Source of the DNA: Sphaerotilus mobilis
GTDB taxonomy: Bacteria > Pseudomonadota > Gammaproteobacteria > Burkholderiales > Burkholderiaceae_C
Assembly: GCF_004216565.1 (NCBI RefSeq)
Contig: NZ_SGWV01000010.1
Span: forward strand, 248,001 to 312,000
Length of the DNA stretch: 64,000 bases
Reading direction: 5' to 3'
Under the pieces are notes generated by a model. The model had not been told where the DNA came from. It saw only the letters and a program-made list of their open reading frames with translations, and did no database searches. A program made the translations under genes and the position numbers. Of the stretch, positions 8,051 to 16,844 are shown one piece after another. Each line of letters opens with the position of its first letter. The first letter of the stretch is position 1.

Positions 8051-8421
8051 AGAACACGACCCCGCGCACCCTCACCATCACGCTCAACCCTGACTGGCGC
8101 GCCAGCCTGCGAGCCAGTGCGCGCAAAGCTGCCGCTGCGGGATACCAAGGCGAGGTCCTGAACTTCGAAAGCCCGGCCGCCTTCTTTGGCAGGCTGACGG
8201 AACGGCGGTGGCTGCTGGTCGTGGCCCTCAAGGGTCAGGGCACCGTGTCGGTTCGCGAGCTGGCGCGACGTGTCGGGCGCGACGTGAAGCGGGTGCATGA
8301 GGACGTGCAAACCCTGACCGAACTGGGCTTGGTCGAACGCGACGAGAACGGCGGCGTGGCCTGCCCCTTCGAGGACGTGCACATCGACATGCACCTTCAA
8401 AGCCAGACGCTGGCGGCCTGA
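8047..8421 (+). CDS. TumA/HVO_A0114-family DNA-binding antitoxin
   Basis: A 124-residue protein with a winged helix-turn-helix near residues 55-105 (LVVALKGQGTVSVRELARRVGRDVKRVHEDV, then LTELGLVERDENGGVACPF). This is typical of the DNA-binding partner of TumE-like toxins. The gene overlaps the toxin by 4 bases, toxin first, which is the reverse of the more usual antitoxin-first order. It probably neutralises the toxin and represses the operon through the inverted repeat at 7745-7762. It converges on the crp-like gene that ends at 8435. Confidence 0.75.
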   Translation: MKNTTPRTLTITLNPDWRASLRASARKAAAAGYQGEVLNFESPAAFFGRLTERRWLLVVALKGQGTVSVRELARRVGRDVKRVHEDVQTLTELGLVERDENGGVACPFEDVHIDMHLQSQTLAA

Positions 8422-8434
8422 AGCGCCGCAGCGG

Positions 8435-9220
8435 TCAGCGCTCGACGGCGCGGCCCACCACACGCCGCAAGCCGGCCAGGTCCAGCACCCGCACGCCGCC
8501 GTATTCGATGCGGATCAGGCCTTGCTGCTGCAGCGAGCGCAGGGCCTCGTTGACCCGTTGGCGAGACAGGCCGATGAGGTAGGCCAGTTCCTGCTGCGTG
8601 ATGCGCAGGACCTCGCCGACGCCGGGGTAGAGAACCGGGTGAAACAGCGCGGCCAGGCTGCGGGCGACCTTGCTGTCGGGGTCGTTGAGCCGGTCGATCT
8701 CGCGGGCGGCGATGAACTGGCCGAGGCGCTCGTTGAGCTGGTTCATCACGTAGCGGTTGAAGCCGATGCTGCGACCCAGCAGCCACTCGAAGGTCGACAC
8801 CGGCAGGCCGGCCACGGTGCTCGCGCGCAGGGCCTCGATGTTGTAGCGGTAGACCTCGCGCTTGAGCAGCGTGCCCTCGCCGAACCAGGCGCCGGGCGGC
8901 ACGCCGGTGAAGGTGATGGAGGCACCCTGCGAGCTGTCGTTGCTCATCTTCAGCAGGCCGTCGACCACGCCGAACCAGAAGCCCGCCGGGCGGCCGATCT
9001 TGCAGACGTAGTCGCCGACCGCCGCGTCGGCCACCTGCAGGTCGGCGACCACCCGCACACGTTCGCCCGACGACAGCAGGGGCAGCCACGGGACCATGTC
9101 CAGCTCGGCCGGCAAGGCGGCACGGGCGCGCTGGCGCAAGGGCGTTCGAACGTGGGGCGCGGAGGCGGCGTCGCTGTCGGTGGCAGGGTCGGTGGCAGGG
9201 TCGCTGGCGGGGTCGCTCAT
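8435..9220 (-). CDS. Crp/Fnr-family transcriptional regulator
   Basis: A 261-residue regulator. The ATG at 9220 is preceded by AGGAG (CATCAGGAGCGCCGCG-ATG); the frame stays open far upstream, but only antisense to the ligase gene. An N-terminal Asp/Pro/Ala tail (SDPASDPATDPATDSD, encoded by a short DNA repeat) precedes a cyclic-nucleotide-binding-like beta barrel (about 60-160; GAWFGEGTLLKR). A Crp-type HTH lies near 205-250 (ITQQELAYLIGLSRQRVNEALRSLQQQGLI). There is no Fnr-type Cys cluster. It is divergent from the acyl-CoA ligase/liv operon and is a likely regulator of it. Confidence 0.85.
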   Translation of the reverse strand: MSDPASDPATDPATDSDAASAPHVRTPLRQRARAALPAELDMVPWLPLLSSGERVRVVADLQVADAAVGDYVCKIGRPAGFWFGVVDGLLKMSNDSSQGASITFTGVPPGAWFGEGTLLKREVYRYNIEALRASTVAGLPVSTFEWLLGRSIGFNRYVMNQLNERLGQFIAAREIDRLNDPDSKVARSLAALFHPVLYPGVGEVLRITQQELAYLIGLSRQRVNEALRSLQQQGLIRIEYGGVRVLDLAGLRRVVGRAVER

Positions 9221-9403
9221 CGCGGCGCTCCTGATGTTGTCTGTCGAGACGCTGACATGACCGCCCCGGGAAAGTCCTGCCCAGGGATGTCCCGCAAATT
9301 GTCGTCGGGCTGACAACTTGGCGTCAAACACAGGCCTAGGATCCGCCTCGTTCCACATCGCTGCGTGCCCCGTCCGGGCCCGCCGACCCCGAGGAGATTC
9401 GTG

Positions 9404-11362
9404 GTGACCGACACGTTCCCGCGCCTGTTGCTGGCGCATGCGAAGCAGCGCCCCGATGCGCCCGCGTTGCGCGAGAAGGAATACGGCATCTGGCAGACCT
9501 GGACCTGGCTGCACCTGTCCGAACAGGTCCGTGCGCTGGCCAGTGGCCTGGCCGAGGCTGGCCTTCAGTCCGGCCAGCACATCATCGTGGTGGGCGACAA
9601 CCGGCCGCGCCTGTACGCCACGATGCTGGCGGCGCAGGCCATCGGCGCCATCCCCGTGCCGCTCTATCAGGACGCGGTGGCCGCCGAGTTCGTCTTCCCG
9701 GTCACGAATGCGGAAGTGGCGTTCGCGGTGGTGGAAGACCAAGAGCAGGTCGACAAGATGCTGGAGGTGCGCGAGCAGTGCCCCGCGCTGACCCGTATCT
9801 GGTTCGACGACCCGCGCGGCCTGCGCAAGTACGACGAGCCCGGGCTCGATTCGCTCGACAACCTCGTCGCAGCCGGACAGGCTCACGCCAAGAGCCACCC
9901 CGGCTTCCTGGAAGCCGCGATCGACAAGACCCGCACGGCCGACGTCGCGGCGATGTTCTTCACCTCGGGCACGACCGGCAACCCCAAGGGCGTCGTGCAC
10001 ACGCACGCCTCGCTGATCGACCGCGCCGGCGCGGGTGCCCGTTTCGACAAGCTGAGCAGTGCCGAAGAGGTGCTGGCCTACCTGCCGCCGGCCTGGATCG
10101 GCCAGAACTGCTTCAGCTACGCGCAGTGGCTGGTCTGCGGCTATGTCGTCAACTGCCCGGAGTCGGGCGCGACGGTGACGATCGACCTCAAGGAGATCGG
10201 CCCGACCTACTACTTCGCCCCGCCGCGTGTGTTCGAGGGCCTGCTGACCAGCGTGATGATCCGCATGGAGGACGCCAGCGCGATCAAGCGCGGCCTGTTC
10301 CATCACTACATGGCGCTGGCCCGCCGCGTCGGTCCGGCGCTGATGGACGGCAAGAGCGTCAGCGCGCTGGACCGCCTGAACTACCGGCTCGGCGACCTGC
10401 TGGTCTACGGCCCATTGCGCAACACGCTGGGCTTCAGCCGGGTGCGCGTGGCCTACACGGCCGGCGAGGCGATCGGGCCTGACCTGTTCACCTTCTACCG
10501 CTCGATCGGCATCAACCTCAAGCAGCTCTACGGATCGACCGAGACCGCCGTGTTCGTCTGCCTGCAGCCCGACCACGAGGCCCGTGCCGACACGGTCGGC
10601 GTGCCCATCGAGGGCGTGCAGATCAAGCTGGCCGACAACGGCGAGATCCTGGTCAAGAGCGGCGGCCTGCTCAAGGAGTACTACAAGAACCCGGCCGCAA
10701 CCGCCGAGGTGCTGGGCGCGGACGGCTGGTACCACACCAGCGACGCCGGCTTCATCGATGCGCACGGCCACCTGAAGATCATCGACCGCGTCAAGGACGT
10801 CGGCCGGCTCCTGGCCAAGGACGGTGGCGGCCCGAACGACGGCGCGCTGTTCGCGCCCAAGTACGTCGAGAACAAGCTGAAGTTCTTCCCCTACATCAAG
10901 GAGGCGGTCGCCTTCGGCGATGGCCGCGAGAAGGTCTGCGCCTTCGTCAACATCGATGTCGAGGCGGTCGGCAACTGGGCCGAGAAACGCAACCTGCCCT
11001 ATGCCGGCTATGCCGACCTGGCGCAGAAGCCCGAGGTCTATGAGCTGATCCGCCAGTGCGTCGAGCAGGTCAACGCCGATCTGGCGCAAGACGACAAGCT
11101 CGCCGGCAGCCAGATCAGCCGTTTCCTCGTGCTGCACAAGGAACTCGATGCCGACGACGGCGAGATGACGCGCACCCGCAAGGTCAAGCGCGGCTTCATC
11201 AACGACAAGTACCAGGTGCTGGTCGAGGCCCTGTATGGCGGCAAGTCCGAGCAGTACATCGAGACGGTCGTGAAGTTCGAAGACGGCCGCAGCGGCAGCG
11301 TCTCGGCCACCCTGAAGATCGCCGATGCAAAGACCTACCCGGCCGCCAGGAGGGCCGCGTGA
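9404..11362 (+). CDS. AMP-forming long-chain-type acyl-CoA synthetase
   Basis: An ANL-family ligase of about 652 residues that activates a carboxylic acid to its CoA thioester through an acyl-adenylate. Motifs are the P-loop FFTSGTTGNPKGVVHTH near residue 184, LYGSTETAVF, and the A8 region WYHTSDAGFIDAHGHLKIIDRVKD. The start is one of two adjacent GTG codons (9401 or 9404) after GAGGAG; 9404 has the better spacing. The stop overlaps livG by one base (TGATG). Being first in an operon with a liv-type importer suggests it activates the imported substrate. The exact acid cannot be deduced. Confidence 0.85.
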   Translation: MTDTFPRLLLAHAKQRPDAPALREKEYGIWQTWTWLHLSEQVRALASGLAEAGLQSGQHIIVVGDNRPRLYATMLAAQAIGAIPVPLYQDAVAAEFVFPVTNAEVAFAVVEDQEQVDKMLEVREQCPALTRIWFDDPRGLRKYDEPGLDSLDNLVAAGQAHAKSHPGFLEAAIDKTRTADVAAMFFTSGTTGNPKGVVHTHASLIDRAGAGARFDKLSSAEEVLAYLPPAWIGQNCFSYAQWLVCGYVVNCPESGATVTIDLKEIGPTYYFAPPRVFEGLLTSVMIRMEDASAIKRGLFHHYMALARRVGPALMDGKSVSALDRLNYRLGDLLVYGPLRNTLGFSRVRVAYTAGEAIGPDLFTFYRSIGINLKQLYGSTETAVFVCLQPDHEARADTVGVPIEGVQIKLADNGEILVKSGGLLKEYYKNPAATAEVLGADGWYHTSDAGFIDAHGHLKIIDRVKDVGRLLAKDGGGPNDGALFAPKYVENKLKFFPYIKEAVAFGDGREKVCAFVNIDVEAVGNWAEKRNLPYAGYADLAQKPEVYELIRQCVEQVNADLAQDDKLAGSQISRFLVLHKELDADDGEMTRTRKVKRGFINDKYQVLVEALYGGKSEQYIETVVKFEDGRSGSVSATLKIADAKTYPAARRAA

Positions 11363-12174
11363 TGACCGGACAGAACCCCCTCGCCGTCAGCGGCTCCAAG
11401 GTCATCGGCGAGGTCATCCTCGACGTGCGCAACATCAGCCTGCGCTTCGGTGGCGTCAAGGCGCTGACCGACATCAGCTTCAACGTCCGCGAGCATGAGG
11501 TGCGCGCCATCATCGGCCCGAACGGCGCCGGCAAGAGCTCGATGCTCAACTGCATCAACGGCGTCTACACGCCGCAGGAAGGCCAGATCACCTTCCGGGG
11601 CCAGACCTTCAGCCACATGAACTCGCGTCAGGTCGCGGAGATGGGCGTCGCCCGCACCTTCCAGAACCTGGCCCTGTTCAAGGGCATGAGCGTGATCGAC
11701 AACATCATGACCGGCCGCAACCTGAAGATGCGGACCAACCTGTTCCAGCAGGCCTTCCACCTCGGCCCGGCGCGCCGCGAAGAGGCCGAGCATCGGGCTC
11801 ACGTCGAACAGATCATCGACTTCCTGGAGATCCAGGCCTATCGCAAGACCCCCGTCGGTCGCCTGCCCTATGGCCTGCAAAAGCGCGTCGACCTGGGCCG
11901 CGCGCTGGCGATGGAGCCGCAGGTGCTGCTGCTCGACGAGCCGATGGCCGGCATGAACGTGGAGGAGAAGCAGGACATGTGTCGCTTCATCCTCGACGTC
12001 AACGACGAGTTCGGCACCACCATCGTGCTGATCGAGCACGACATGGGCGTGGTGATGGACATCTCCGACCGCGTCGTCGTGCTGGACTACGGCAAGAAGA
12101 TCGGTGACGGCACGCCCGAGGAAGTCCGCAACAACGAGGACGTCATCTCGGCGTACCTCGGCACCAGCCACTGA
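11362..12174 (+). CDS. livG: Branched-chain amino acid-type ABC importer ATPase LivG
   Basis: A 270-residue ABC ATPase. Walker A GPNGAGKSS lies near residue 52, the signature-like LPYGLQKRVDLGRAL near 168, Walker B VLLLDEPMAGMN near 188, and the H-loop as LIEHDM. The opening LDVRNISLRFGGVKALTDISF is typical of LivG. It overlaps the upstream ligase stop by one base and sits 15 bases before livH. Its genomic partners (two CoA ligases) suggest the importer handles an aromatic or other organic acid rather than leucine itself; this is inference. Confidence 0.9.
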   Translation: MTGQNPLAVSGSKVIGEVILDVRNISLRFGGVKALTDISFNVREHEVRAIIGPNGAGKSSMLNCINGVYTPQEGQITFRGQTFSHMNSRQVAEMGVARTFQNLALFKGMSVIDNIMTGRNLKMRTNLFQQAFHLGPARREEAEHRAHVEQIIDFLEIQAYRKTPVGRLPYGLQKRVDLGRALAMEPQVLLLDEPMAGMNVEEKQDMCRFILDVNDEFGTTIVLIEHDMGVVMDISDRVVVLDYGKKIGDGTPEEVRNNEDVISAYLGTSH

Positions 12175-12189
12175 GCCAGGAGCAACAAG

Positions 12190-13119
12190 ATGGGTTTCTT
12201 CCTCGAAACGCTCTTCGGCGGCCTGATGGCGGGCATGCTGTATTCGCTGATCGCACTCGGCTTCGTGCTGATCTTCAAGGCCAGCGGCGTCTTCAACTTC
12301 GCGCAGGGCGCGATGGTGCTGTTCGCGGCCCTGGCCATGGCGCGCTTCTCGGAGTGGGCGCCCAAGCTGATGGGCTTCGATCACAAGATCCTCGCCAACC
12401 TGATCGGCTTCGTGCTGGCGATGGTGGCGATGATCGCGGTGGCCTGGGTGATCGAACGGCTGGTGCTGGGCAAGCTGGTCAACCAAGAAGGCATCACGCT
12501 GCTGATGGCCACGCTGGGCATCACCTATTTCCTCGATGGCTTCGGCCAGACCGTCTTCGGCAGCGACATCTACAAGATCGACGTCGGCCTGCCCAAGGAC
12601 CCGATCTTCCTGTTCGAGCAGACCTTCCAGGGTGGCATCCTGATCAGTCAGGAAGACCTCTACGCGGCCCTGATCGCGGCGGCACTGGTTGCGGCGCTCA
12701 GCCTGTTCTTCCAGAAGACGGCCACCGGCCGTGCGCTGCGGGCGGTGGCCGATGACCACCAGGCGGCGCAATCGATCGGCATCCCGCTCAACCGCATCTG
12801 GGTCATCGTCTGGTCGGTCGCGGGTTTCGTCGCGCTGGTCGCCGGGATCATCTGGGGCAGCAAGCTGGGCGTGCAGTTCTCGCTGTCGCTGGTCGCCCTG
12901 AAAGCCCTGCCGGTGGTCATCCTCGGCGGTCTGACCAGCGTGCCCGGCGCCATCATCGGCGGGCTGATCATCGGCGTGGGCGAGAAGCTCAGCGAGGTCT
13001 ACATCGGCCCGATGGTCGGCGGCGGCATCGAGATCTGGTTCGCCTACGTGCTCGCGCTGATCTTCCTGCTGGTGCGCCCACAGGGACTGTTCGGCGAAAA
13101 GATCATCGACAGAGTGTGA
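12190..13119 (+). CDS. livH: ABC importer permease LivH
   Basis: A 309-residue permease with about eight hydrophobic segments. The opening GGLMAGMLYSLIALGFVLIF and the loop SGVFNFAQGAMVLF are the canonical LivH signature; the coupling region is QSIGIPLNRIWVIVW. An AGGAG site precedes the ATG. It forms the inner-membrane channel with LivM. A 109-base gap that holds an inverted copy of the intergenic repeat separates it from livM. Confidence 0.9.
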   Translation: MGFFLETLFGGLMAGMLYSLIALGFVLIFKASGVFNFAQGAMVLFAALAMARFSEWAPKLMGFDHKILANLIGFVLAMVAMIAVAWVIERLVLGKLVNQEGITLLMATLGITYFLDGFGQTVFGSDIYKIDVGLPKDPIFLFEQTFQGGILISQEDLYAALIAAALVAALSLFFQKTATGRALRAVADDHQAAQSIGIPLNRIWVIVWSVAGFVALVAGIIWGSKLGVQFSLSLVALKALPVVILGGLTSVPGAIIGGLIIGVGEKLSEVYIGPMVGGGIEIWFAYVLALIFLLVRPQGLFGEKIIDRV

Positions 13120-13157
13120 GCAGTCCACCGATGTTTTTCTTCAACCAATCAACCCGC

Positions 13158-13205
13158 GCGGATCCGGCTCGGCCGGTCCGCTGCGGGACGCCCCCTCGGG
13201 GGGCA
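13158..13205 (-). repeat. Intergenic hairpin repeat, inverted copy (livH-livM)
   Basis: GATCCGGCTCGGCCGGTCC...GCCCCCTCGGGGGGC is the reverse complement of the element found after livM, after the binding-protein gene and after livF. It has a GC-rich palindrome (CCCCC-GGGGG type) beside a CCGGCNGAGCCGG half. It lies just before the livM ribosome-binding site. Confidence 0.7.
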
Positions 13206-13228
13206 GCGACCAAAGGGAGCGTGGGGGC

Positions 13229-14287
13229 ATGATTTATCGTGAGAACGGCCAGTTCAAAACGACCTACCCGGCCGACCAGCAGATCTTCCCGATCCGGCAG
13301 GACCGCATCGCCATCGGCCTGCTGCTCGCCTTTGCCGTGATCGTCGTGCCGATGGTCGCCCCGGAATACCTGTTCCGTGCGGTGCTGATCCCCTTCCTGA
13401 TCCTGTCGCTGGCCGCCCTGGGGCTGAACATCCTGGTGGGCTACTGCGGCCAGATCTCGCTGGGCACCGGCGCCTTCATGGCGGTGGGCGCCTATGCGGC
13501 CTACAACTTCGCGGTGCGCATCGAGGGCATGCCGCTGATCGGCTCGCTGCTGATGGGCGGCGTCTGCGCCACCGGCGTCGGCGTGCTGTTTGGCATCCCG
13601 TCGCTGCGCATCAAGGGCCTCTACCTCGCCGTGGCGACGCTGGCGGCGCAGTTCTTCGTCGACTGGGCCTTCCTGCGCATCAAGTGGTTCACCAACGACT
13701 CGTCCTCGGGCTCGGTCAGCGTGGCCGGCTTGAAAGTGCTGGGCCTGCCGATCGAGACGCCGGTGCAGAAGTACCTGTTCTGCCTGGCCTTCCTGTGTGT
13801 CTTCGGCGTGCTGGCCAAGAACCTGGTGCGCAGCAACATCGGCCGCGAGTGGATGGCCATGCGCGACATGGACGTTGCCGCCGCCGTCATCGGCATCCGG
13901 CCGGTCTACGCCAAGCTGACCGCCTTTGCGGTGTCGAGCTTCATCGTCGGCGTGGCCGGCGCGCTGTGGGGCTTTGTGCACCTGGGCTCGTGGGAGCCGG
14001 CGGCCTTCTCGATCGACCGGTCGTTCCAGCTGCTGTTCATGGTCATCATCGGCGGGCTGGGCTCGATCATGGGCAGCTTCTTCGGCGCGGCCTTCATCGT
14101 CGTGCTGCCGATCGCGCTGGACAACCTGACCGTGGCCGTCGGCCTGTCGACCGCCACCGCATCGCACATGACCTTCATGATCTTTGGTGCGCTGATCGTC
14201 TTCTTCCTGATCGTCGAACCGCATGGTCTGGCCCGCCTGTGGTCGATTGGCAAGGAGAAGCTGCGCCTGTGGCCATTCCCGCATTGA
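13229..14287 (+). CDS. livM: ABC importer permease LivM
   Basis: A 352-residue permease with about nine to ten hydrophobic segments after a roughly 30-residue cytoplasmic N-terminus. The motif LAALGLNILVGYCGQISLGT-GAFMAVGAYAAY is the LivM hallmark. The C-terminal region keeps FQLLFMVIIGGLGSIMGSFFGA and ends near LIVEPHGLARLW. GGGAG precedes the ATG. It pairs with LivH in the membrane. Confidence 0.9.
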   Translation: MIYRENGQFKTTYPADQQIFPIRQDRIAIGLLLAFAVIVVPMVAPEYLFRAVLIPFLILSLAALGLNILVGYCGQISLGTGAFMAVGAYAAYNFAVRIEGMPLIGSLLMGGVCATGVGVLFGIPSLRIKGLYLAVATLAAQFFVDWAFLRIKWFTNDSSSGSVSVAGLKVLGLPIETPVQKYLFCLAFLCVFGVLAKNLVRSNIGREWMAMRDMDVAAAVIGIRPVYAKLTAFAVSSFIVGVAGALWGFVHLGSWEPAAFSIDRSFQLLFMVIIGGLGSIMGSFFGAAFIVVLPIALDNLTVAVGLSTATASHMTFMIFGALIVFFLIVEPHGLARLWSIGKEKLRLWPFPH

Positions 14288-14301
14288 TGTTGCCCACCCC
14301 C

Positions 14302-14378
14302 ATAGCGCCTGCGGCGCTCCCCCTCAAGGGGACGCCGCCAGCGGCCCGGCAAAGCCGGCTCCCCGCGGCGTCCGCTTG
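14302..14378 (+). repeat. Intergenic hairpin repeat (livM to binding-protein gene)
   Basis: GCGCCTGCGGCGC is followed by CCCCCTCAAGGGG, then paired arms GACGCCGC...GCGGCGTC around CCCGGCAAAGCCGG. This is the direct-orientation form of the element seen after the binding-protein gene and livF. It fills most of the 124-base gap within the operon. Confidence 0.75.
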
Positions 14379-14411
14379 ATGAAGACCTCTGACTCAACCC
14401 AGGAGACGACC

Positions 14412-15743
14412 ATGAAACTGAAGTCCCTCGCCCTTGTCGCGGCCCTGACCGCCAGCACCGTGACCAGCCTGTTGACCGCCACGGCGGTCCAGGCCCAGGC
14501 CAAGGAACAGTTCTTTCCGGTGCTGGTCTACCGCACGGGTGCCTACGCCCCGAACGGTGTGCCCTTCGCCAACGGCTATGTCGACTACCTCAAGCTGGTC
14601 AATGCCAAGGGCGGCATCAACGGCGTCAAGGTCAGCTTCGAGGAATGCGAGACCGGCTACGCCACCGACAAGGGCGTCGAGTGCTACGAGCGCCTGAAGG
14701 GCCGTGGCGCGACGGTGTTCCAGCCGCTGTCCACCGGCATCACCTTCGCGCTGACCGAGAAGGCGCCGGCCGACAAGATCCCGCTGATCACCTCCGGCTA
14801 CGGCCGCAGCGAGTCGGCTGATGGTGGCGTGTTCAAGTGGAACTTCCCGCTGGTGGGCACCTACTGGGTCGCCGCCGATGTGCTGGTCCAGCACATCGCC
14901 AAGAAGGAAGGCGGCTTCGACAAGCTGCGTGGCAAGAAGATCGCGCTGGTCTATCACGACAGCCCGTACGGCAAGGAGCCGATTCCGCTGCTGACCGAGC
15001 GCAGCAAGATGCACGGCTTCGACCTGCTCTCCATCCCCGTGACGCACCCCGGTGTGGAACAGAAGGCGGCCTGGCTGCAGATCCGCCAGAACCGTCCCGA
15101 CTATGTCTTCCTGTGGGGCTGGGGCGTGATGAACTCCACCGCGCTGAAGGAAGCCGTGGCCACCGGCTATCCGCGCGACAAGATGTACGGCGTGTGGTGG
15201 GCCGGCGCCGAGCCGGACGTCAAGGACGTCGGCGATGCCGCCAAGGGCTACAACGCCCTGGCCCTGCAGCACGGCGCCGAGCAGAACTCCGCCGTCGTCA
15301 AGGACGTCCTCAAGCTGGTCCACGACAAGGGCCAAGGCACCGGGCCGAAGGACGAGGTCGGACAGGTGCTCTACATGCGCGGCCTGAGCGCGGCCATGCT
15401 GGCCGTTGAAGGCGTCAAGCGGGCCCAGGAGAAGTACGGCAAGGGCAAGGTCATGACCGGCGAACAAGCCCGCTGGGGCTACGAGAACCTGGCGCTTGAC
15501 CAGAAGAAGCTCGATGCGCTGGGCTTCGCCGGCGTGATGCGCCCGGTCTCGACCTCGTGCAACGACCACATGGGCGCTGCCTGGGCGCGTCTGCACACCT
15601 GGGACGGCTCGAAGTGGAACTTCTCGTCGGACTGGTACCAGGCTGACGAGTCCATCCTGAAGCCGATGGTCAGGGACGCCGCCAACAAGTACGCCGCCGA
15701 GAAGAAGCTCGACCGCCGCACCCCTGCGGACTGCCAAAGCTGA
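14412..15743 (+). CDS. ABC importer periplasmic substrate-binding protein (LivK-like family)
   Basis: A 443-residue type I periplasmic binding protein, with a clear signal peptide of about 31 residues (MKLKSLALVAALTASTVTSL, cut near AVQA-QA). AGGAG lies before the ATG at 14412. The mature part opens KEQFFPVLVYRTGAYAPNGV and contains FANGYVDYLKLVNAKGGI and the central IPLITSGYGRSESADGG. This belongs to the longer subgroup found with acyl-CoA ligases in Burkholderiales rather than to true leucine-binding LivK (about 370 residues). It delivers the unknown substrate to LivHM. Confidence 0.9.
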   Translation: MKLKSLALVAALTASTVTSLLTATAVQAQAKEQFFPVLVYRTGAYAPNGVPFANGYVDYLKLVNAKGGINGVKVSFEECETGYATDKGVECYERLKGRGATVFQPLSTGITFALTEKAPADKIPLITSGYGRSESADGGVFKWNFPLVGTYWVAADVLVQHIAKKEGGFDKLRGKKIALVYHDSPYGKEPIPLLTERSKMHGFDLLSIPVTHPGVEQKAAWLQIRQNRPDYVFLWGWGVMNSTALKEAVATGYPRDKMYGVWWAGAEPDVKDVGDAAKGYNALALQHGAEQNSAVVKDVLKLVHDKGQGTGPKDEVGQVLYMRGLSAAMLAVEGVKRAQEKYGKGKVMTGEQARWGYENLALDQKKLDALGFAGVMRPVSTSCNDHMGAAWARLHTWDGSKWNFSSDWYQADESILKPMVRDAANKYAAEKKLDRRTPADCQS

Positions 15744-15751
15744 CCCACCCC

Positions 15752-15822
15752 CGGAGCGGCTGACGCCGCTCCCCCTCAAGGGGGCCACGCGAGAGGACCG
15801 GCAGAGCCGGATCCTCCGCGTG
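15752..15822 (+). repeat. Intergenic hairpin repeat (binding-protein gene to livF)
   Basis: GGAGCGGC...GCCGCTCC, then CCCCCTCAAGGGGG, then CACGCG...CGCGTG arms around GGACCGGCAGAGCCGGATCC. The architecture is the same as at the neighbouring intergenic copies, but the outer arms differ, so pairing is conserved where sequence is not. Confidence 0.75.
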
Positions 15823-15875
15823 ACTGGACAAAGACGCGCGTTCCCTGGGGGACGCACACCTTCAAGGTTGCCGAA

Positions 15876-16694
15876 ATGAGTGCTGTGCTGCTGAACGTCA
15901 ATGGCATCGAGGTCATCTACAACCACGTCATCCTGGTGCTCAAGGGCGTGAGCCTGCAGGTGCCCGAGGGCAAGGTGGTGGCGCTGCTGGGCGGCAACGG
16001 GGCCGGTAAGACGACCACGCTGCGGGCGGTCAGCAACCTGCTGGCGGGCGAGCGTGGTGACGTCACCAAGGGCAGCATCGAGCTGCGCGGCGAGCGCATC
16101 GAGAAGCTCAGCACCTCGGACATGGTCGAACGCGGTGTCGTGCAGGTGATGGAAGGCCGTCACTGCTTCGCTCACCTGTCGATCGAAGAGAACCTGATGA
16201 CCGGCGCCTACACCCGCCGCGACGGCAAGGCCGCCGTGGCGCAGACGCTGGAGAAGGTCTACAACTACTTTCCGCGCCTGAAGACGCGCCGCAACAGCCA
16301 GGCGGCCTACACCTCGGGCGGCGAGCAGCAAATGTGCGCGATCGGCCGTGCGCTGATGGCCAACCCGAAGATGGTGCTGCTCGACGAGCCCTCGATGGGC
16401 CTGGCGCCGCAGATCGTCGAAGAGGTCTTCGAGATCGTGAAGGACCTCAACACCAAGGAAGGCGTGACCTTCCTGCTGGCCGAACAGAACACCAACATCG
16501 CGCTGCGCTATGCCGATTACGGCTACATCCTGGAGAACGGCCGCATCGTGATGGACGGCGCCGCCAAGGACCTGCGCGAGAACGAGGACGTCAAGGAGTT
16601 CTACCTTGGCATGGGCGGCGGCGGTGACGGAAACCCGCGCAAGAGCTTCAAGGACGTCAAGTCCTACAAGCGGCGCAAGCGGTGGTTGGCTTAA
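15876..16694 (+). CDS. livF: ABC importer ATPase LivF
   Basis: A 272-residue ABC ATPase with Walker A GGNGAGKTTT near residue 44, the signature TSGGEQQMCAIGRAL near 148, Walker B MVLLDEPSMGLAP near 168, and a His-loop replaced by LAEQNT as usual for LivF. It ends in a basic extension after GMGGGG (SFKDVKSYKRRKRWL). The common LivF length is nearer 235 residues, so this tail looks like a subgroup feature. It is the second ATPase of the importer. Confidence 0.9.
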   Translation: MSAVLLNVNGIEVIYNHVILVLKGVSLQVPEGKVVALLGGNGAGKTTTLRAVSNLLAGERGDVTKGSIELRGERIEKLSTSDMVERGVVQVMEGRHCFAHLSIEENLMTGAYTRRDGKAAVAQTLEKVYNYFPRLKTRRNSQAAYTSGGEQQMCAIGRALMANPKMVLLDEPSMGLAPQIVEEVFEIVKDLNTKEGVTFLLAEQNTNIALRYADYGYILENGRIVMDGAAKDLRENEDVKEFYLGMGGGGDGNPRKSFKDVKSYKRRKRWLA

Positions 16695-16696
16695 GT

Positions 16697-16810
16697 CCCC
16701 CCCCTACGGCCTTCGGCCGCCGGTCACTGGGCCCACCCCCTACGGCCTTCGGCCGCCCCCTCAAGGGGGCCGTCCCGGTGGACCGGCGGAGCCGGATCCA
16801 CGGGACGCGC
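16697..16810 (+). repeat. Intergenic hairpin repeat (livF to small gene), partly duplicated
   Basis: CCCCCTACGGCCTTCGGCCGCC occurs twice (near 16698 and 16736). It is followed by CCCCCTCAAGGGGGC and CGTCCCG...CGGGACG arms around GGACCGGCGGAGCCGGATCC. This is the fullest copy of the family in the window, and its 5' hairpin is duplicated. Confidence 0.75.
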
Positions 16811-16844
16811 TGGATGATGTCCTGGGTTCTTGCGTGAGGGTCGC

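Noticed and set aside
9221-11137. Upstream continuation of the Crp-like reading frame antisense to the ligase
   Set aside because: The frame is open only because of high GC. A strong Shine-Dalgarno and Met at 9220 fit the regulator, and the upstream peptide has no family pattern.
13103-14284. A 393-codon minus-strand frame over livM
   Set aside because: Antisense shadow; livM is unambiguous on the plus strand.
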